Assembly (NCBI GenBank): GCA_963783855.1
Contig: CAWAPE010000004.1
Span: forward strand, 186,001-250,000
Origin: JAKAGZ01 sp963783855
GTDB lineage: Bacteria; Bacteroidota; Ignavibacteria; Ignavibacteriales; Ignavibacteriaceae
Reading direction: 5' to 3'
Length of the DNA stretch: 64,000 nucleotides
Position numbers and translations under genes: made by a program. The notes under the pieces are model-generated. The model had not been told where the DNA came from and did not search any database. It was given only the letters and a program-made list of their open reading frames with translations. This document shows, one piece after another, positions 26,735-35,844 of this stretch; the first letter of the stretch is position 1; each line of letters starts with the position of its first letter.

Positions 26735-28773
26735 TTTCTCAAACTACTGATAAAACATCACTCATAACGTTAGTTGGCTCCCCTAATGCAGGCAAGACAA
26801 CCCTTTTTAATCACCTTAGCGGCCGAAATTTCAAAACAGTAAATTATCCCGGCGCAACAGTAGAATATTCCGTTTCTCCCCTACTAGGTAAATTTGATCT
26901 TGACGCAAATTTATTAGACTCTCCCGGGATCATTAGTCTTACTCCTAACTCGCCTGACGAAGAAGTTGCTGTAAACTCATTGTTCTCACACCCTGTTTTA
27001 GGTGTCCCAGATCTTTTAATTGTAGCTGTAGATGCCAGCCAGCTTTCCCGTCATCTTTTTCTTGTTAAACAATTACAGCGATGTAATTTTAAATTAGTTA
27101 TTGCCCTTACAATGACGGACATTCTTTTAAAGAAAGGCTTTAATCTCTCAGTAAAAAGATTAGGAGAAGAACTAAATTGCGATGTTATTAAGGTAGATGG
27201 AAGAACCGGTAACGGTGTAACTGAATTGATGCAGGCAGTTTCGGCAAATCTTGAAAAAATAAAATTAAACGGGAATACCAATATTGTTCCCTTCCCTGGA
27301 CATGATAATGAACGCCTGATTGAATCCTACAAAGAGATTGAAACTATTTCAGACAAAGTTATTAGCGAGCAGCCGGAGAAAAAGGATAAAATAAATTTAA
27401 GAAGAGCTAATGCAAAGCTCTCTATATTAAATCCTGACCCTATTGCAAAGAAAAATTGTTACCAGGTTGATAAACGTACAGTAAAGATTGATAAAATACT
27501 GCTCCATAAAATTTGGGGTCTGCTAATATTTTTCCTCATAATGGCATTAACCTTCACCTCCATTTTCTGGATTGCTCAGCCAATAATGGATTTTGTCAGC
27601 AATATTTTTGGATTCTTGGCTGATGAAGCGCTTTTACTTCTGGGAAATAACTGGTTTGGTGATTTCATTTCTACAGGAATAATTACCGGAGTTGGCTCGG
27701 TTATGGTTTTTGTCCCGCAAATAATGATTCTCTTTCTGATTCTCGGTCTTCTTGAAGACAGCGGATACCTTGCGAGAGGCGCAATGCTGATTGACCGTCC
27801 ATTGTCAAAGATTGGTTTAAATGGAAAATCATTTGTACCGATGTTATCTGGTTTTGCTTGTGCAATTCCCGCAATGATGGCGGCAAGAACAATCCCGAAT
27901 AAAAGAGAAAGATATCTTACAATATTTATTATTCCACTGCTTAGTTGCAGTGCCCGGCTCCCAATTTATGCACTGTTACTCGCATTCCTTTTCCCAGGCT
28001 CCAATGCCTGGATTGCCGGACTGGTGCTTGCAGGGATTTATATATTTAGCATTACAAACTCAGTTGTGATCGCAGCTATTGTTAATAAATTCAGTAAAAG
28101 AATTATTAATGAAGAAGATAATTCTTCCTTTATACTGGAACTGCCTGCTTATCGTTCACCAAAATTAAAAGTTGTTTATAACAACATGGTTACCAGCGCT
28201 AAATCTTACCTGAGAAAAGCCGGGCCTGTAATACTGGTTTTGTCGGTTGCCATATGGTTGCTAACTTATTTCCCTGACTACGCACCAAAGGTTGAGACGC
28301 AAAATCACACTCAGAATGAAATTGTGCAGTTGCAAAATGCTGAAAGGCTCTCACATTCTTATGCCGCTGATTTGGGCAAATTCATACAACCTGTGATGAC
28401 GCCAATCGGTATGGATTGGAGAGTTGGCGTTTCACTCATAGCAGCCTTTACTGCAAGAGAAGTTTTTGTGAGTTCGCTGGCATTAATATTTAAGGTTACC
28501 GGAGAAGGAGATACAATTCAAAGTTCTATGGTTCGCGCAATGGAAGATGCTAAAATTGAAGATACCGGGCAAAAACTATTTACGCCGGCTACAATTGCAG
28601 GCCTGATTATATTTTTCCTTTTCGCTCTTCAATGCCTGTCAACCGTTGCCGTTTCACGAAAAGAAACAGGTAGCTGGCGTATTCCAATTCTCCAGTTGGT
28701 TATCTTTACTTCCCTAGCCTATGCATTTACGTTCATAACTGTTAACGGGCTTCGGGCATTGGGAATAGCCTGA
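26731..28773 (+). CDS. feoB: Ferrous iron transporter FeoB
   Basis: 680 residues. The N-terminal G domain has G1 GSPNAGKTT (about 17-25) and G3 DSPG, but the G4 motif reads TMTD (127-130) where NxxD is usual. A helical GDI-like region follows, then the membrane domain from about 255 with Gate motifs around LSGFACAIPAM and the second conserved block LSCSARLPIY. It imports Fe2+ across the inner membrane. Shorter than the E. coli protein (773) by a compact C-terminus. Part of feoA-feoB, followed 86 bases later by fur. Confidence 0.95.
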   Translation: MISQTTDKTSLITLVGSPNAGKTTLFNHLSGRNFKTVNYPGATVEYSVSPLLGKFDLDANLLDSPGIISLTPNSPDEEVAVNSLFSHPVLGVPDLLIVAVDASQLSRHLFLVKQLQRCNFKLVIALTMTDILLKKGFNLSVKRLGEELNCDVIKVDGRTGNGVTELMQAVSANLEKIKLNGNTNIVPFPGHDNERLIESYKEIETISDKVISEQPEKKDKINLRRANAKLSILNPDPIAKKNCYQVDKRTVKIDKILLHKIWGLLIFFLIMALTFTSIFWIAQPIMDFVSNIFGFLADEALLLLGNNWFGDFISTGIITGVGSVMVFVPQIMILFLILGLLEDSGYLARGAMLIDRPLSKIGLNGKSFVPMLSGFACAIPAMMAARTIPNKRERYLTIFIIPLLSCSARLPIYALLLAFLFPGSNAWIAGLVLAGIYIFSITNSVVIAAIVNKFSKRIINEEDNSSFILELPAYRSPKLKVVYNNMVTSAKSYLRKAGPVILVLSVAIWLLTYFPDYAPKVETQNHTQNEIVQLQNAERLSHSYAADLGKFIQPVMTPIGMDWRVGVSLIAAFTAREVFVSSLALIFKVTGEGDTIQSSMVRAMEDAKIEDTGQKLFTPATIAGLIIFFLFALQCLSTVAVSRKETGSWRIPILQLVIFTSLAYAFTFITVNGLRALGIA

Positions 28774-28859
28774 TAATAACCATACAAACTATCTTTCTTG
28801 CTATTCATAAAAAGCAGTGATATTTTAAATCATCAATTAGAATTAAACTAAAAATTAGA

Positions 28860-29318
28860 TTGAAATACCCTAAAGCATCAGAAATATTCAAGGATTTCCT
28901 GAAATCCGGCAAAAACCGAATTACTCCGGAGCGTTTTGAAGTAATGGATGCAGCACTTGATTATGATGGTCATTTTGGTGCTGATGATCTTTATATAGTT
29001 ATGAAAAACCTGGCTTCACGTGTATCAAGAGCAACGGTTTATAAAACTCTGGAACTCCTTGTACAATGTGAATTACTGAGTAAAAGGCATTTCGGCGAAA
29101 ATATAACCCGGTATGAAAGTAACTTCAAAAAACAAAGTCACGATCATCTCATTTGCATGGATTGCGGCAGAATTGTAGAGTTTACAAATAATAAGGTAAA
29201 AAAACTGCCGGAAGAAATTTCAGATGAACTCGGTTTTGAAGTTTCGAGTTATTCCTTTAATATTTTTGCCCGCTGTAAAAATCCTAAAACCTGTAAATAT
29301 TATAGCGGAAATAAATAA
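28860..29318 (+). CDS. fur: Fur family transcriptional regulator
   Basis: 152 residues. An N-terminal winged helix (about 15-85, RVSRATVYKTLELL as recognition helix) and a C-terminal dimerisation/metal domain with HDHLICMDCG and a final CKNPKTC, the two CxxC-like zinc sites. The start is TTG at 28860, since no ATG or GTG precedes the conserved domain in frame. It follows feoAB on the same strand, so control of iron uptake is likely; PerR or Zur specificity cannot be excluded by eye. Confidence 0.9.
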   Translation: MKYPKASEIFKDFLKSGKNRITPERFEVMDAALDYDGHFGADDLYIVMKNLASRVSRATVYKTLELLVQCELLSKRHFGENITRYESNFKKQSHDHLICMDCGRIVEFTNNKVKKLPEEISDELGFEVSSYSFNIFARCKNPKTCKYYSGNK

Positions 29319-29345
29319 CACTATTTAGTCACGAAATAGTAATCT

Positions 29346-30059
29346 ATGCTACAGCAAAAGTACCCATTAACCTGGCACAAAAAAGACTTTTCCATAAAGA
29401 TATTCTGTTCCATACCCAATATCGCTACAGGAATACTTATAAAAGCTGACAAAGCACATTTTGTAGTTGATCCCGGTGATGGAATTTTACGCGATCTTAA
29501 TAAAGAAATTGGTACAAATAACATTCTTGCAATTTCCGATGTATTTATAACTCATGGTCACCACGATCATGTAGGCGGAGTTTGGGCATTGCTTACATAT
29601 TTACGTGTAATGCACAAAAGAACTCCTCTTTCTATATATTACCCTGAAGGCTGTGTTGAAATTGAAAGTATATATAATGCTTTTATGCAGGTTTATTCTA
29701 ACAGTCTTACATATAAGATTAAACTTATCAAAATTAAGGGTAACAAAAGTTTTAGAAGTAAAAAGATATCAATAAAACCTTTCCCTGTTATTCACAAAGA
29801 ATTTTTATCTGACGGAATTACAACCCGCCAGGTACCTGCACTTGGTTACAAGTTCACTTACAATAAAATGAAAATATGTTACGGCGGTGATACCTCGTAC
29901 TGCGAAGACCTGGCCAGGAATGCTAAAAATGCCGACCTCGCTATAATTGAAGCGGGACATGATGACGAAACACCGGATGAAATGCATATGACAATGTCAG
30001 AAGCAAAATCGATCGGTGAAACATCAAAAGAATATTTTATGGTGCATGTTCCGGAATAA
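29346..30059 (+). CDS. Metallo-beta-lactamase-fold hydrolase (RNase Z-like)
   Basis: 237 residues. The metal motif HGHHDH (His70, His72, Asp74, His75) lies in ITHGHHDHVGG; later ligands include the Asp of GGDTSYC and a His near the C-terminus (MVHVPE). Cytoplasmic, no signal peptide. The fold covers RNase Z, arylsulfatase-like and other hydrolases; the substrate is not clear. It lies 27 bases after fur and is probably co-transcribed. Confidence 0.85.
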   Translation: MLQQKYPLTWHKKDFSIKIFCSIPNIATGILIKADKAHFVVDPGDGILRDLNKEIGTNNILAISDVFITHGHHDHVGGVWALLTYLRVMHKRTPLSIYYPEGCVEIESIYNAFMQVYSNSLTYKIKLIKIKGNKSFRSKKISIKPFPVIHKEFLSDGITTRQVPALGYKFTYNKMKICYGGDTSYCEDLARNAKNADLAIIEAGHDDETPDEMHMTMSEAKSIGETSKEYFMVHVPE

Positions 30060-30104
30060 ATTCCACAATAATAAAATTTCCCATTCACTAATTCATAAGG
30101 ACCT

Positions 30105-31172
30105 ATGAAGATTACTAAAATTTTATACACTGCAACAGCAGTTGCTTTCTTTTTACTTTTAAGTGTCTCCGCACAAACTGAATACAATCCGGCAAAAGAT
30201 ACTTTAAGATTCCCCCAGGAAAAGCACTTACGAAACATCAGGATGCTGACGCTAAATGGTGAAAATGCTGAAGCATATCTTTCATTCGATGAAAAGAAAT
30301 TAATATTCCAGACAAACAGGGGTACGCTACCCTGCGATCAAATATTTACCATGAACATAGACGGATCGGACAAAAAAATGGTTTCGACAGGTTTTGGTAA
30401 AACGACCTGTTCATATTTTCTTCCCGGCGATACTGCAATTGTTTATGCATCCACACATATGGGAGATAAGAATTGCCCCGCACCACCCGATATGTCACAC
30501 GGTTACGTCTGGGAACTTTATAAATCCTTCGATATATTCTTGGCAAAACCGGATGGATCAAATATTAAAAGGCTGACCGATACTGATGGATATGATGCCG
30601 AAGCAACTGTCTCTCCTGTGGGAAATAAAATAATATTTACTTCTTTAAGAGATGGTGATCCTGAACTTTATACAATGAACCTTGACGGAACTAATCAGAA
30701 AAGGATCACTTTTGAAAAGGGTTATGACGGTGGTGCATTCTTTTCTCAGGATGGTAAGAAAATTGTCTTCAGGGCAAGCAGACCGGTTACTAAGAAGGAA
30801 AAAGAAGATTACCAGGATCTTGTTATAAACGGATACGTACGGCCCACAGCACTTGAGATTTATACTATGAATGCCGACGGTACAGGAATGAAAAAACTTA
30901 CTAATTATGGTAAAGCAAGTTTTGCACCTTTCTTTTTCCCTGACGGAAAAAGGATTATTTTTGCATCAAACATTAATAGTAAAACCGGAAGAACATTTGA
31001 CCTGTATATGATAAACTCAGATGGGACAGGGTTAGAACAAATAACATTTAGCAATACATTTGACAGTTTTCCTATCTTTTCAAGAGATGGAAAACATTTA
31101 ATTTTTGCATCGAACAGATTTGGAAAACATCAGCACGATACTAATATCTTTATAGCTGATTGGGTAGAATAG
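30105..31172 (+). CDS. Secreted TolB-like beta-propeller (PD40/WD40-like) protein
   Basis: 355 residues with an N-terminal signal peptide (to about residue 24, SVSA-Q). It carries repeated PD40 blades with words such as DGSNIKRLT, DGTNQKRIT, DGTGMKKLT and DGTGLEQIT, each followed by SxDGKKIxFxS. It should form a periplasmic or secreted propeller that binds protein partners or carbohydrate. No Pal/Tol genes are near, so it is not TolB itself. It directly precedes an M28 peptidase, a pairing often seen in this phylum group. Confidence 0.88.
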   Translation: MKITKILYTATAVAFFLLLSVSAQTEYNPAKDTLRFPQEKHLRNIRMLTLNGENAEAYLSFDEKKLIFQTNRGTLPCDQIFTMNIDGSDKKMVSTGFGKTTCSYFLPGDTAIVYASTHMGDKNCPAPPDMSHGYVWELYKSFDIFLAKPDGSNIKRLTDTDGYDAEATVSPVGNKIIFTSLRDGDPELYTMNLDGTNQKRITFEKGYDGGAFFSQDGKKIVFRASRPVTKKEKEDYQDLVINGYVRPTALEIYTMNADGTGMKKLTNYGKASFAPFFFPDGKRIIFASNINSKTGRTFDLYMINSDGTGLEQITFSNTFDSFPIFSRDGKHLIFASNRFGKHQHDTNIFIADWVE

Positions 31173-31203
31173 TTTTTATTTCATTAAATCTTAGGGGGCT
31201 CTC

Positions 31204-33009
31204 ATGAAGTACTACGGGAAACACTTTCTGTTAGTGGTGTTCATTTTATCAGGACCTGGCATATTTGCACAACAGAAATCTTACAGTCCTGAAATTAAAG
31301 CAAATGAAATTCAGGAAACCATAAATTACCTGGCGTCGGATCAGCTGGAAGGTCGCATGACTGGTTCAAATGGTGCCGCACTTGCAGCAGAATTTATCAG
31401 GAAGGATTTTCAGAAGATAAATTTGCAGCCCCTTTTTGATGGCAAGTTTATGCAGATGTATCCTTTCATCTCTTCACTAAAACTTACAAAAAATAATTCT
31501 CTGGAATTTACAGTTAATAATTTTGACATTAAACCAAAAATAGAATCCGAATTTGTAACTGTTCCCTTCTCCGGCAAAGCCGAAGTTAACAGTGACCTGG
31601 TTTTTGCAGGTTATGGTATTTCTGCTCCGGATTTAAAATATGATGACTATGACGGAATAGATGTAAAGGGAAAAACCGTAGTAATTTTGAGATATAATCC
31701 TGAAGGCGATAATCCTCATTCAGATTTTGGAAAATTTTCCGCGTACAGGTACAAGGCAAAAGTTGCCCGTGAAAAAGGAGCATCTGCAGTAGTATTTGTC
31801 ACAGGGTTTTATCCAAAAGATGATGTAGATAAACTGATGCCGCTAAAGTACGATGGAGCAAAGGGTGAATCAACTCTTGGTGTTGTACAGGTGAAAAGGA
31901 GTGTTTTGACAGAAATCTTCAAAAGTGAAGGACTTGATCTTAAAGCCTATCAGGAAAAAATAAATGAGACAAAGACACCTGCTTCATTTGTTTTTAAGAA
32001 TACAAAAGTAAATCTGAAAACTGAAGTTGAAGAAGTTATGGGAGAAGGACGAAATGTCGCAGGTTTTATTGAGGGGTCGGACCCCGTGCTCAAGAATCAA
32101 TACATAATAATCGGAGCACATTTTGATCATCTTGGCTGGGGAAGTTCCGGATCACTTTACAGAGGCGCTGAGCCAAAAATTCATCACGGAGCCGATGATA
32201 ATGCATCCGGTACTGCAGCTGTTCTGGAACTTGCTGAAAAATTCTCATCAATAAAAGATCAGCTTAAACGAAGTGTAATTTTTATTTGCTTCTCCGGTGA
32301 GGAATTAGGACTACTTGGGTCAGCCTATTTTGCTGATCATAATCCGGTTGCTAATGAAAAAGTTGCTGTAATGCTTAACCTTGATATGGTTGGTAGGCTG
32401 AATACAGAAAACAATTTGATAGTTTACGGAACGGGTACTTCCAAAGGCTGGAAGGATATGCTAAATAAGTATAATAAAGATTATAGATTCAATTTAACAT
32501 TTCATGATGAAGGATACGGTCCGAGTGATCAGTCATCATTTTATGCTAAAGACATACCTGTTCTTTTCTTCTTTACAGGCACCCACACAGATTACCACAG
32601 GCCTTCTGACACAGCAGATAAAATAAATTCTAAAGGTGAAGAATCCGTAACTAAATATGTTTATCAGCTTGCCCGGACTATAGATGATATGCCAAAACCG
32701 GAATATATTAATGTACCTCGGAAAGATTCTGGCAGAGCAATGGCATTCCGCGTATATGTTGGTACAATTCCTGATTATGCATCACAGGTTGATGGACTTA
32801 AAATTACCGGAGTGAGCGAAGGTGGACCTGCACAAAAGGCTGGTTTAATAGGTGGCGATATTATTATAGATTTTGGTGGAAAGAAAATTACAAATATTTA
32901 TGATTACACATACGCACTTGGTGACTTTAGTCCTGGCGATGTTATTGATGTAGTTGTTGTAAGAAACGGTGAGAAAAAGACATTTAAACTAGAACTCGGT
33001 GCGAGATAA
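31204..33009 (+). CDS. Secreted M28 family zinc aminopeptidase with PA and PDZ domains
   Basis: 601 residues. A signal peptide (ends about FAQQ), a PA domain (about 115-260), and the M28 catalytic domain with the zinc ligands in GAHFDH (His306), GADDNASG, GEE, NLDMVGR and DYHRPSD. A PDZ domain follows at about 510-595 (GGPAQKAGLIGGDIIIDFGG). It likely trims peptides in the periplasm or outside the cell. AGGGGG precedes the ATG. It is in a run of same-strand genes with the propeller protein before and the OB-fold protein after. Confidence 0.93.
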   Translation: MKYYGKHFLLVVFILSGPGIFAQQKSYSPEIKANEIQETINYLASDQLEGRMTGSNGAALAAEFIRKDFQKINLQPLFDGKFMQMYPFISSLKLTKNNSLEFTVNNFDIKPKIESEFVTVPFSGKAEVNSDLVFAGYGISAPDLKYDDYDGIDVKGKTVVILRYNPEGDNPHSDFGKFSAYRYKAKVAREKGASAVVFVTGFYPKDDVDKLMPLKYDGAKGESTLGVVQVKRSVLTEIFKSEGLDLKAYQEKINETKTPASFVFKNTKVNLKTEVEEVMGEGRNVAGFIEGSDPVLKNQYIIIGAHFDHLGWGSSGSLYRGAEPKIHHGADDNASGTAAVLELAEKFSSIKDQLKRSVIFICFSGEELGLLGSAYFADHNPVANEKVAVMLNLDMVGRLNTENNLIVYGTGTSKGWKDMLNKYNKDYRFNLTFHDEGYGPSDQSSFYAKDIPVLFFFTGTHTDYHRPSDTADKINSKGEESVTKYVYQLARTIDDMPKPEYINVPRKDSGRAMAFRVYVGTIPDYASQVDGLKITGVSEGGPAQKAGLIGGDIIIDFGGKKITNIYDYTYALGDFSPGDVIDVVVVRNGEKKTFKLELGAR

Positions 33010-33026
33010 ATTAAACAGGGAATAAA

Positions 33027-33452
33027 ATGACTACCGGGAAATTATACTTCTATTCATTTTTGCTTGTGTTGTCAGTAGTGCTGGCATATTTATATTATAA
33101 TAATTATTACTATATAGAAATTCCGGCACAGGATCTATCTCATTACTATACTAATGAGCCCAAAAAAGCTGAAAATGATTATTTGAACCGAAGAGTGGAA
33201 GTGATCGGTCAGTTGAAAGCCTATTATAAGATTTTAGGATCGCGTCCCGTCCTGGAATTTAGAACATACGAAGGTGACGTTCCTGTCTTATGCTTTTTCA
33301 AAAGGAGTCAGGACGAATTTACGGCTGGTCAAATCAAAGAAGATCAATATCTTTCAGTCAAAGGTAAATGCCTCGGCAAAGATGCATATAATTTTGTGAA
33401 AGGCGTAAAGATAGAAGTCGAGGAAATAACTCCCGAAGATATGACGAATTAG
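33027..33452 (+). CDS. Membrane-anchored OB-fold (tRNA_anti-like) protein
   Basis: 141 residues. One N-terminal membrane helix (about 7-23), a Tyr-rich stretch, then an OB-fold like the tRNA_anti-like family (LNRRVEVIGQLK, VPVLCFFK, YLSVKGKCLG). It is probably periplasmic. The function is unknown; family members are small envelope proteins in Bacteroidota. 17 bases after the peptidase gene and six before the YjbQ gene, so likely one operon. Confidence 0.75.
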   Translation: MTTGKLYFYSFLLVLSVVLAYLYYNNYYYIEIPAQDLSHYYTNEPKKAENDYLNRRVEVIGQLKAYYKILGSRPVLEFRTYEGDVPVLCFFKRSQDEFTAGQIKEDQYLSVKGKCLGKDAYNFVKGVKIEVEEITPEDMTN

Positions 33453-33458
33453 TTTTTT

Positions 33459-33881
33459 ATGAAATGGATTCAAAAAGAAATAACATTAAATTCAAAAAAG
33501 AGAGGGTTTCATCTTATTACAGATGAAATCCTTTCTTACCTGCCTGAACTAAAAGATTTTAGAATTGGCACAGCACATATTTTTATCAAACATACTTCTG
33601 CCTCTCTATCTCTAAATGAAAATTATGATCCCGATGTCAGAAAAGATATGGAATCATATTTTAATAAATTGGTTCCTGAAGATGCACCCTATTTTGTACA
33701 TACAGCAGAAGGTCCGGATGATATGCCCGCACATTTAAAAGCATCATTACTTGGCAATAGCCTGGTACTACCTGTTACAAATGGAAAATTTAACATAGGA
33801 ATCTGGCAGGGTATCTACCTTTGTGAACACAGAAATCGCAGTGGCAGCAGGGAAATTGTTGTAACTATTTCCGGCGAATAA
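33459..33881 (+). CDS. YjbQ family protein (UPF0047)
   Basis: 140 residues, full length. Signature words are HTSASLSLNENYDPDV, ADMPAHLK-like PDDMPAHLKASLLG, and the end motif LCEHRNRSGSREIVVTISGE with its conserved His. Family members were reported to have weak thiamine-phosphate synthase activity; the physiological role is not settled. Last gene of the run, converging on ferredoxin. Confidence 0.9.
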   Translation: MKWIQKEITLNSKKRGFHLITDEILSYLPELKDFRIGTAHIFIKHTSASLSLNENYDPDVRKDMESYFNKLVPEDAPYFVHTAEGPDDMPAHLKASLLGNSLVLPVTNGKFNIGIWQGIYLCEHRNRSGSREIVVTISGE

Positions 33882-33892
33882 GAATAAAATTT

Positions 33893-34243
33893 TTAAGGGG
33901 TATATCCCCATTTCTTTTTGTTTGCCTCAACCTCATCCGGAGCTGGAATTGGATCATCAGGATCTCTTTCCGGAACAAATCTTTTCTTCCCAACTATTCT
34001 GGCATTCAGTTCAATATCGTCAATAAAAATATCCGGCACCATATCTTCCTCAAAGATTGCTTCCCATGGGCATTCCGGTACACATGCATTACAATCAATA
34101 CACTCATCAGGATCTATCAAAAGCATTTGTTTCGGTATCTCCGGGTCTTCTCCACTATACTCATAAATACAATCAACAGGACAAACTTGCGTACAGGCAA
34201 TATCTTTACAATCAAGACAAAGCTTGGTTATTACATAAGCCAT
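33893..34243 (-). CDS. fdxA: Seven-iron (3Fe-4S/4Fe-4S) ferredoxin, FdxA type
   Basis: 116 residues. The first cluster region is CLDCKDIACTQVCPVDC, the second CIDCNACVPECP. The spacing C-x2-C-x4-C-x3-CP-x2-DC matches Azotobacter ferredoxin I, where the second of these Cys is not a ligand and the others bind one 3Fe-4S and one 4Fe-4S cluster. Small cytoplasmic electron carrier. The acidic C-terminus (ERDPDDPIPAPDE) is family-typical. It is a single gene, and no partner oxidoreductase is adjacent. Confidence 0.92.
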   Translation of the reverse strand: MAYVITKLCLDCKDIACTQVCPVDCIYEYSGEDPEIPKQMLLIDPDECIDCNACVPECPWEAIFEEDMVPDIFIDDIELNARIVGKKRFVPERDPDDPIPAPDEVEANKKKWGYTP

Positions 34244-34458
34244 ATTATTCCCTCTTTCCTATTATTTTTTTTAAGTCGAACTTAGGTTAATATGAATTTA
34301 TAATTTTTAACCCTGCAAATCAATATTATTCAAAAAGTTGAATCAGTTTATAAAGAAATAAATATTTTACTAAAGATTTTTAGCAAATATTATTGAATAT
34401 TTGAAAGAATTTTGTATCATGAAAAATGTTACTACTAATTATTGCGGGTTACAGTTAA

Positions 34459-34944
34459 ATGCAGAACAAAAAAGTACTATTTGTATGTCTCGGAAATATT
34501 TGTCGTTCTTCAGCGGCTGAGGCAGTATTAAAATATTATTTACAAAAAGAAGGGATTGATAATAATATTTACGTGGATTCAGCAGGAACTGCAGGTTATC
34601 ACGTAGGTGAACCTTCCGATCCAAGGATGATAAAGGTTGCGGATAAAAGAGGCTATAAAATCGATCACATTGCCAGGAAATTCAGACCGGCAAAAGACTT
34701 TTTAAAATTTGATTATATAATTACTATGGATAATCAAAATAATGCTGATATCAATGAGCTGGATCATGTAAATAAATTTGCTCACAAAATATTTAAAATG
34801 TCCGGATTTTGTAAAAATATTACTATTGATGAAGTGCCTGATCCTTATTATGAAAGTGAAGAAGGATTTGAACACGTTCTGGATGTTTTAGAAGATGGAT
34901 GCAAAGGAATTATAGAGAAGCTAAAATCAAATGTTAACGGCTGA
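34459..34944 (+). CDS. Low-molecular-weight protein tyrosine phosphatase
   Basis: 161 residues. The P-loop CLGNICRS (Cys10, Arg16) is at the N-terminus and the general-acid Asp is in VPDPYYES (about 129). In bacteria these enzymes often control tyrosine kinases of polysaccharide export, but none is in the window. A plausible promoter (TTGAAT-N16-TATCAT, 34393-34420) precedes it. The stop overlaps the fructosamine-kinase start at 34931 by 14 bases. Confidence 0.93.
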   Translation: MQNKKVLFVCLGNICRSSAAEAVLKYYLQKEGIDNNIYVDSAGTAGYHVGEPSDPRMIKVADKRGYKIDHIARKFRPAKDFLKFDYIITMDNQNNADINELDHVNKFAHKIFKMSGFCKNITIDEVPDPYYESEEGFEHVLDVLEDGCKGIIEKLKSNVNG

Positions 34945-35801
34945 AATAACAAGAAAGATTGAAGAAAAAGTTCAGTCAAAATTAATATCCACTCAAACAG
35001 TTTCGGGCGGTTGCATCAGTGATGCATATAAAATCAGAAGCTGATTCAGGCGCCCAATATTTCCTGAAAATTAATTCAGGATTACCTACCGATATGTTCC
35101 TGAAAGAATCAAATGGGTTAAAAGAATTACGCAAAGCAAATACAATAAGAATTCCTGAAGTCATATTTGCGGAATCAGATTTTCTAATGACGGAATTAAT
35201 TACTCCTGGTTCCAGAGCAAAGAACTTCTTCGAAAACTTTGGCCGAGAATTTGCAAAACTTCATAAATATTCATCCGGAGAATTCGGATTTTATGAAGAC
35301 AACTACATTGGTTCAAATGAACAAAAAAATATTCCTTTAAAAGGAGAAAAGAATAACTGGATAGAATTTTATTTTAATGAGAGAATTCTTTATCAATATA
35401 AACTTGCAGAGAAACTAAAGCATACTACTTCCGAACTTACAGAGGGAATAAATAAACTTGAGAATAAAATTGAAGATATACTCTCAGGAAGTGAAGAAAA
35501 GCCTTCCCTACTCCACGGCGATTTATGGAGTGGCAATTTTATAAATGATGAAAAAGGCTCGGCCTGCCTGATTGATCCGGCTGTGTATTACGGCCATCGT
35601 GAAGCTGATCTGGCAATGACAAAATTATTTGGTGGTTTCAGTTCTGAATTTTATCATTCTTACAATGATGCCTTTCCGTTAAAAGACGGATTTGAATACA
35701 GAGAAAACATCTATAAACTTTACCACGTTTTAAATCATTTGAATTTATTTGGAGGCGGTTACTATTCGCAGGCTATTTCTTTGATAAGGAGCTATGTTTA
35801 A
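34931..35801 (+). CDS. Fructosamine kinase family protein, frameshifted near its 5' end
   Basis: The N-terminus is read from ATG 34931 (MLTAEITRKIEEK..., then VSGGCISDAYKI) and stops at TGA 35042-35044. The rest is in the next frame from about 35037 (EADSGAQYFLKIN...) to 35801. Dropping one base in AAAATCAGAAG (35030-35040) joins them into the usual GGxIxxAYxI...YFLK order. The C-terminal domain has the kinase loop LLHGDLWSGNF and IDPAVYYGHREADLA. Fructosamine kinases phosphorylate glycated amines for repair. Either the gene is broken or the sequence has an extra base. A GTG at 35019 could start a 260-residue product lacking the first lobe strands. Confidence 0.85.
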
Positions 35802-35803
35802 AA

Positions 35804-35834
35804 TTAAAAGGAGAGCTTCTAGCCCTCCTCTTAA
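35804..35834. terminator. Bidirectional terminator between fructosamine kinase and FKBP genes
   Basis: TTAAAAGGAG/CTCCTCTTAA, nine of ten pairs, with an 11-base loop between convergent genes. Confidence 0.7.
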
Positions 35835-35844
35835 TTATTAATAT

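Noticed and set aside
35030..35044. Programmed frameshift in the fructosamine kinase gene
   Set aside because: Only a run of four A is present, with no strong slippery heptamer or downstream structure that I can see; an error or mutation is simpler.
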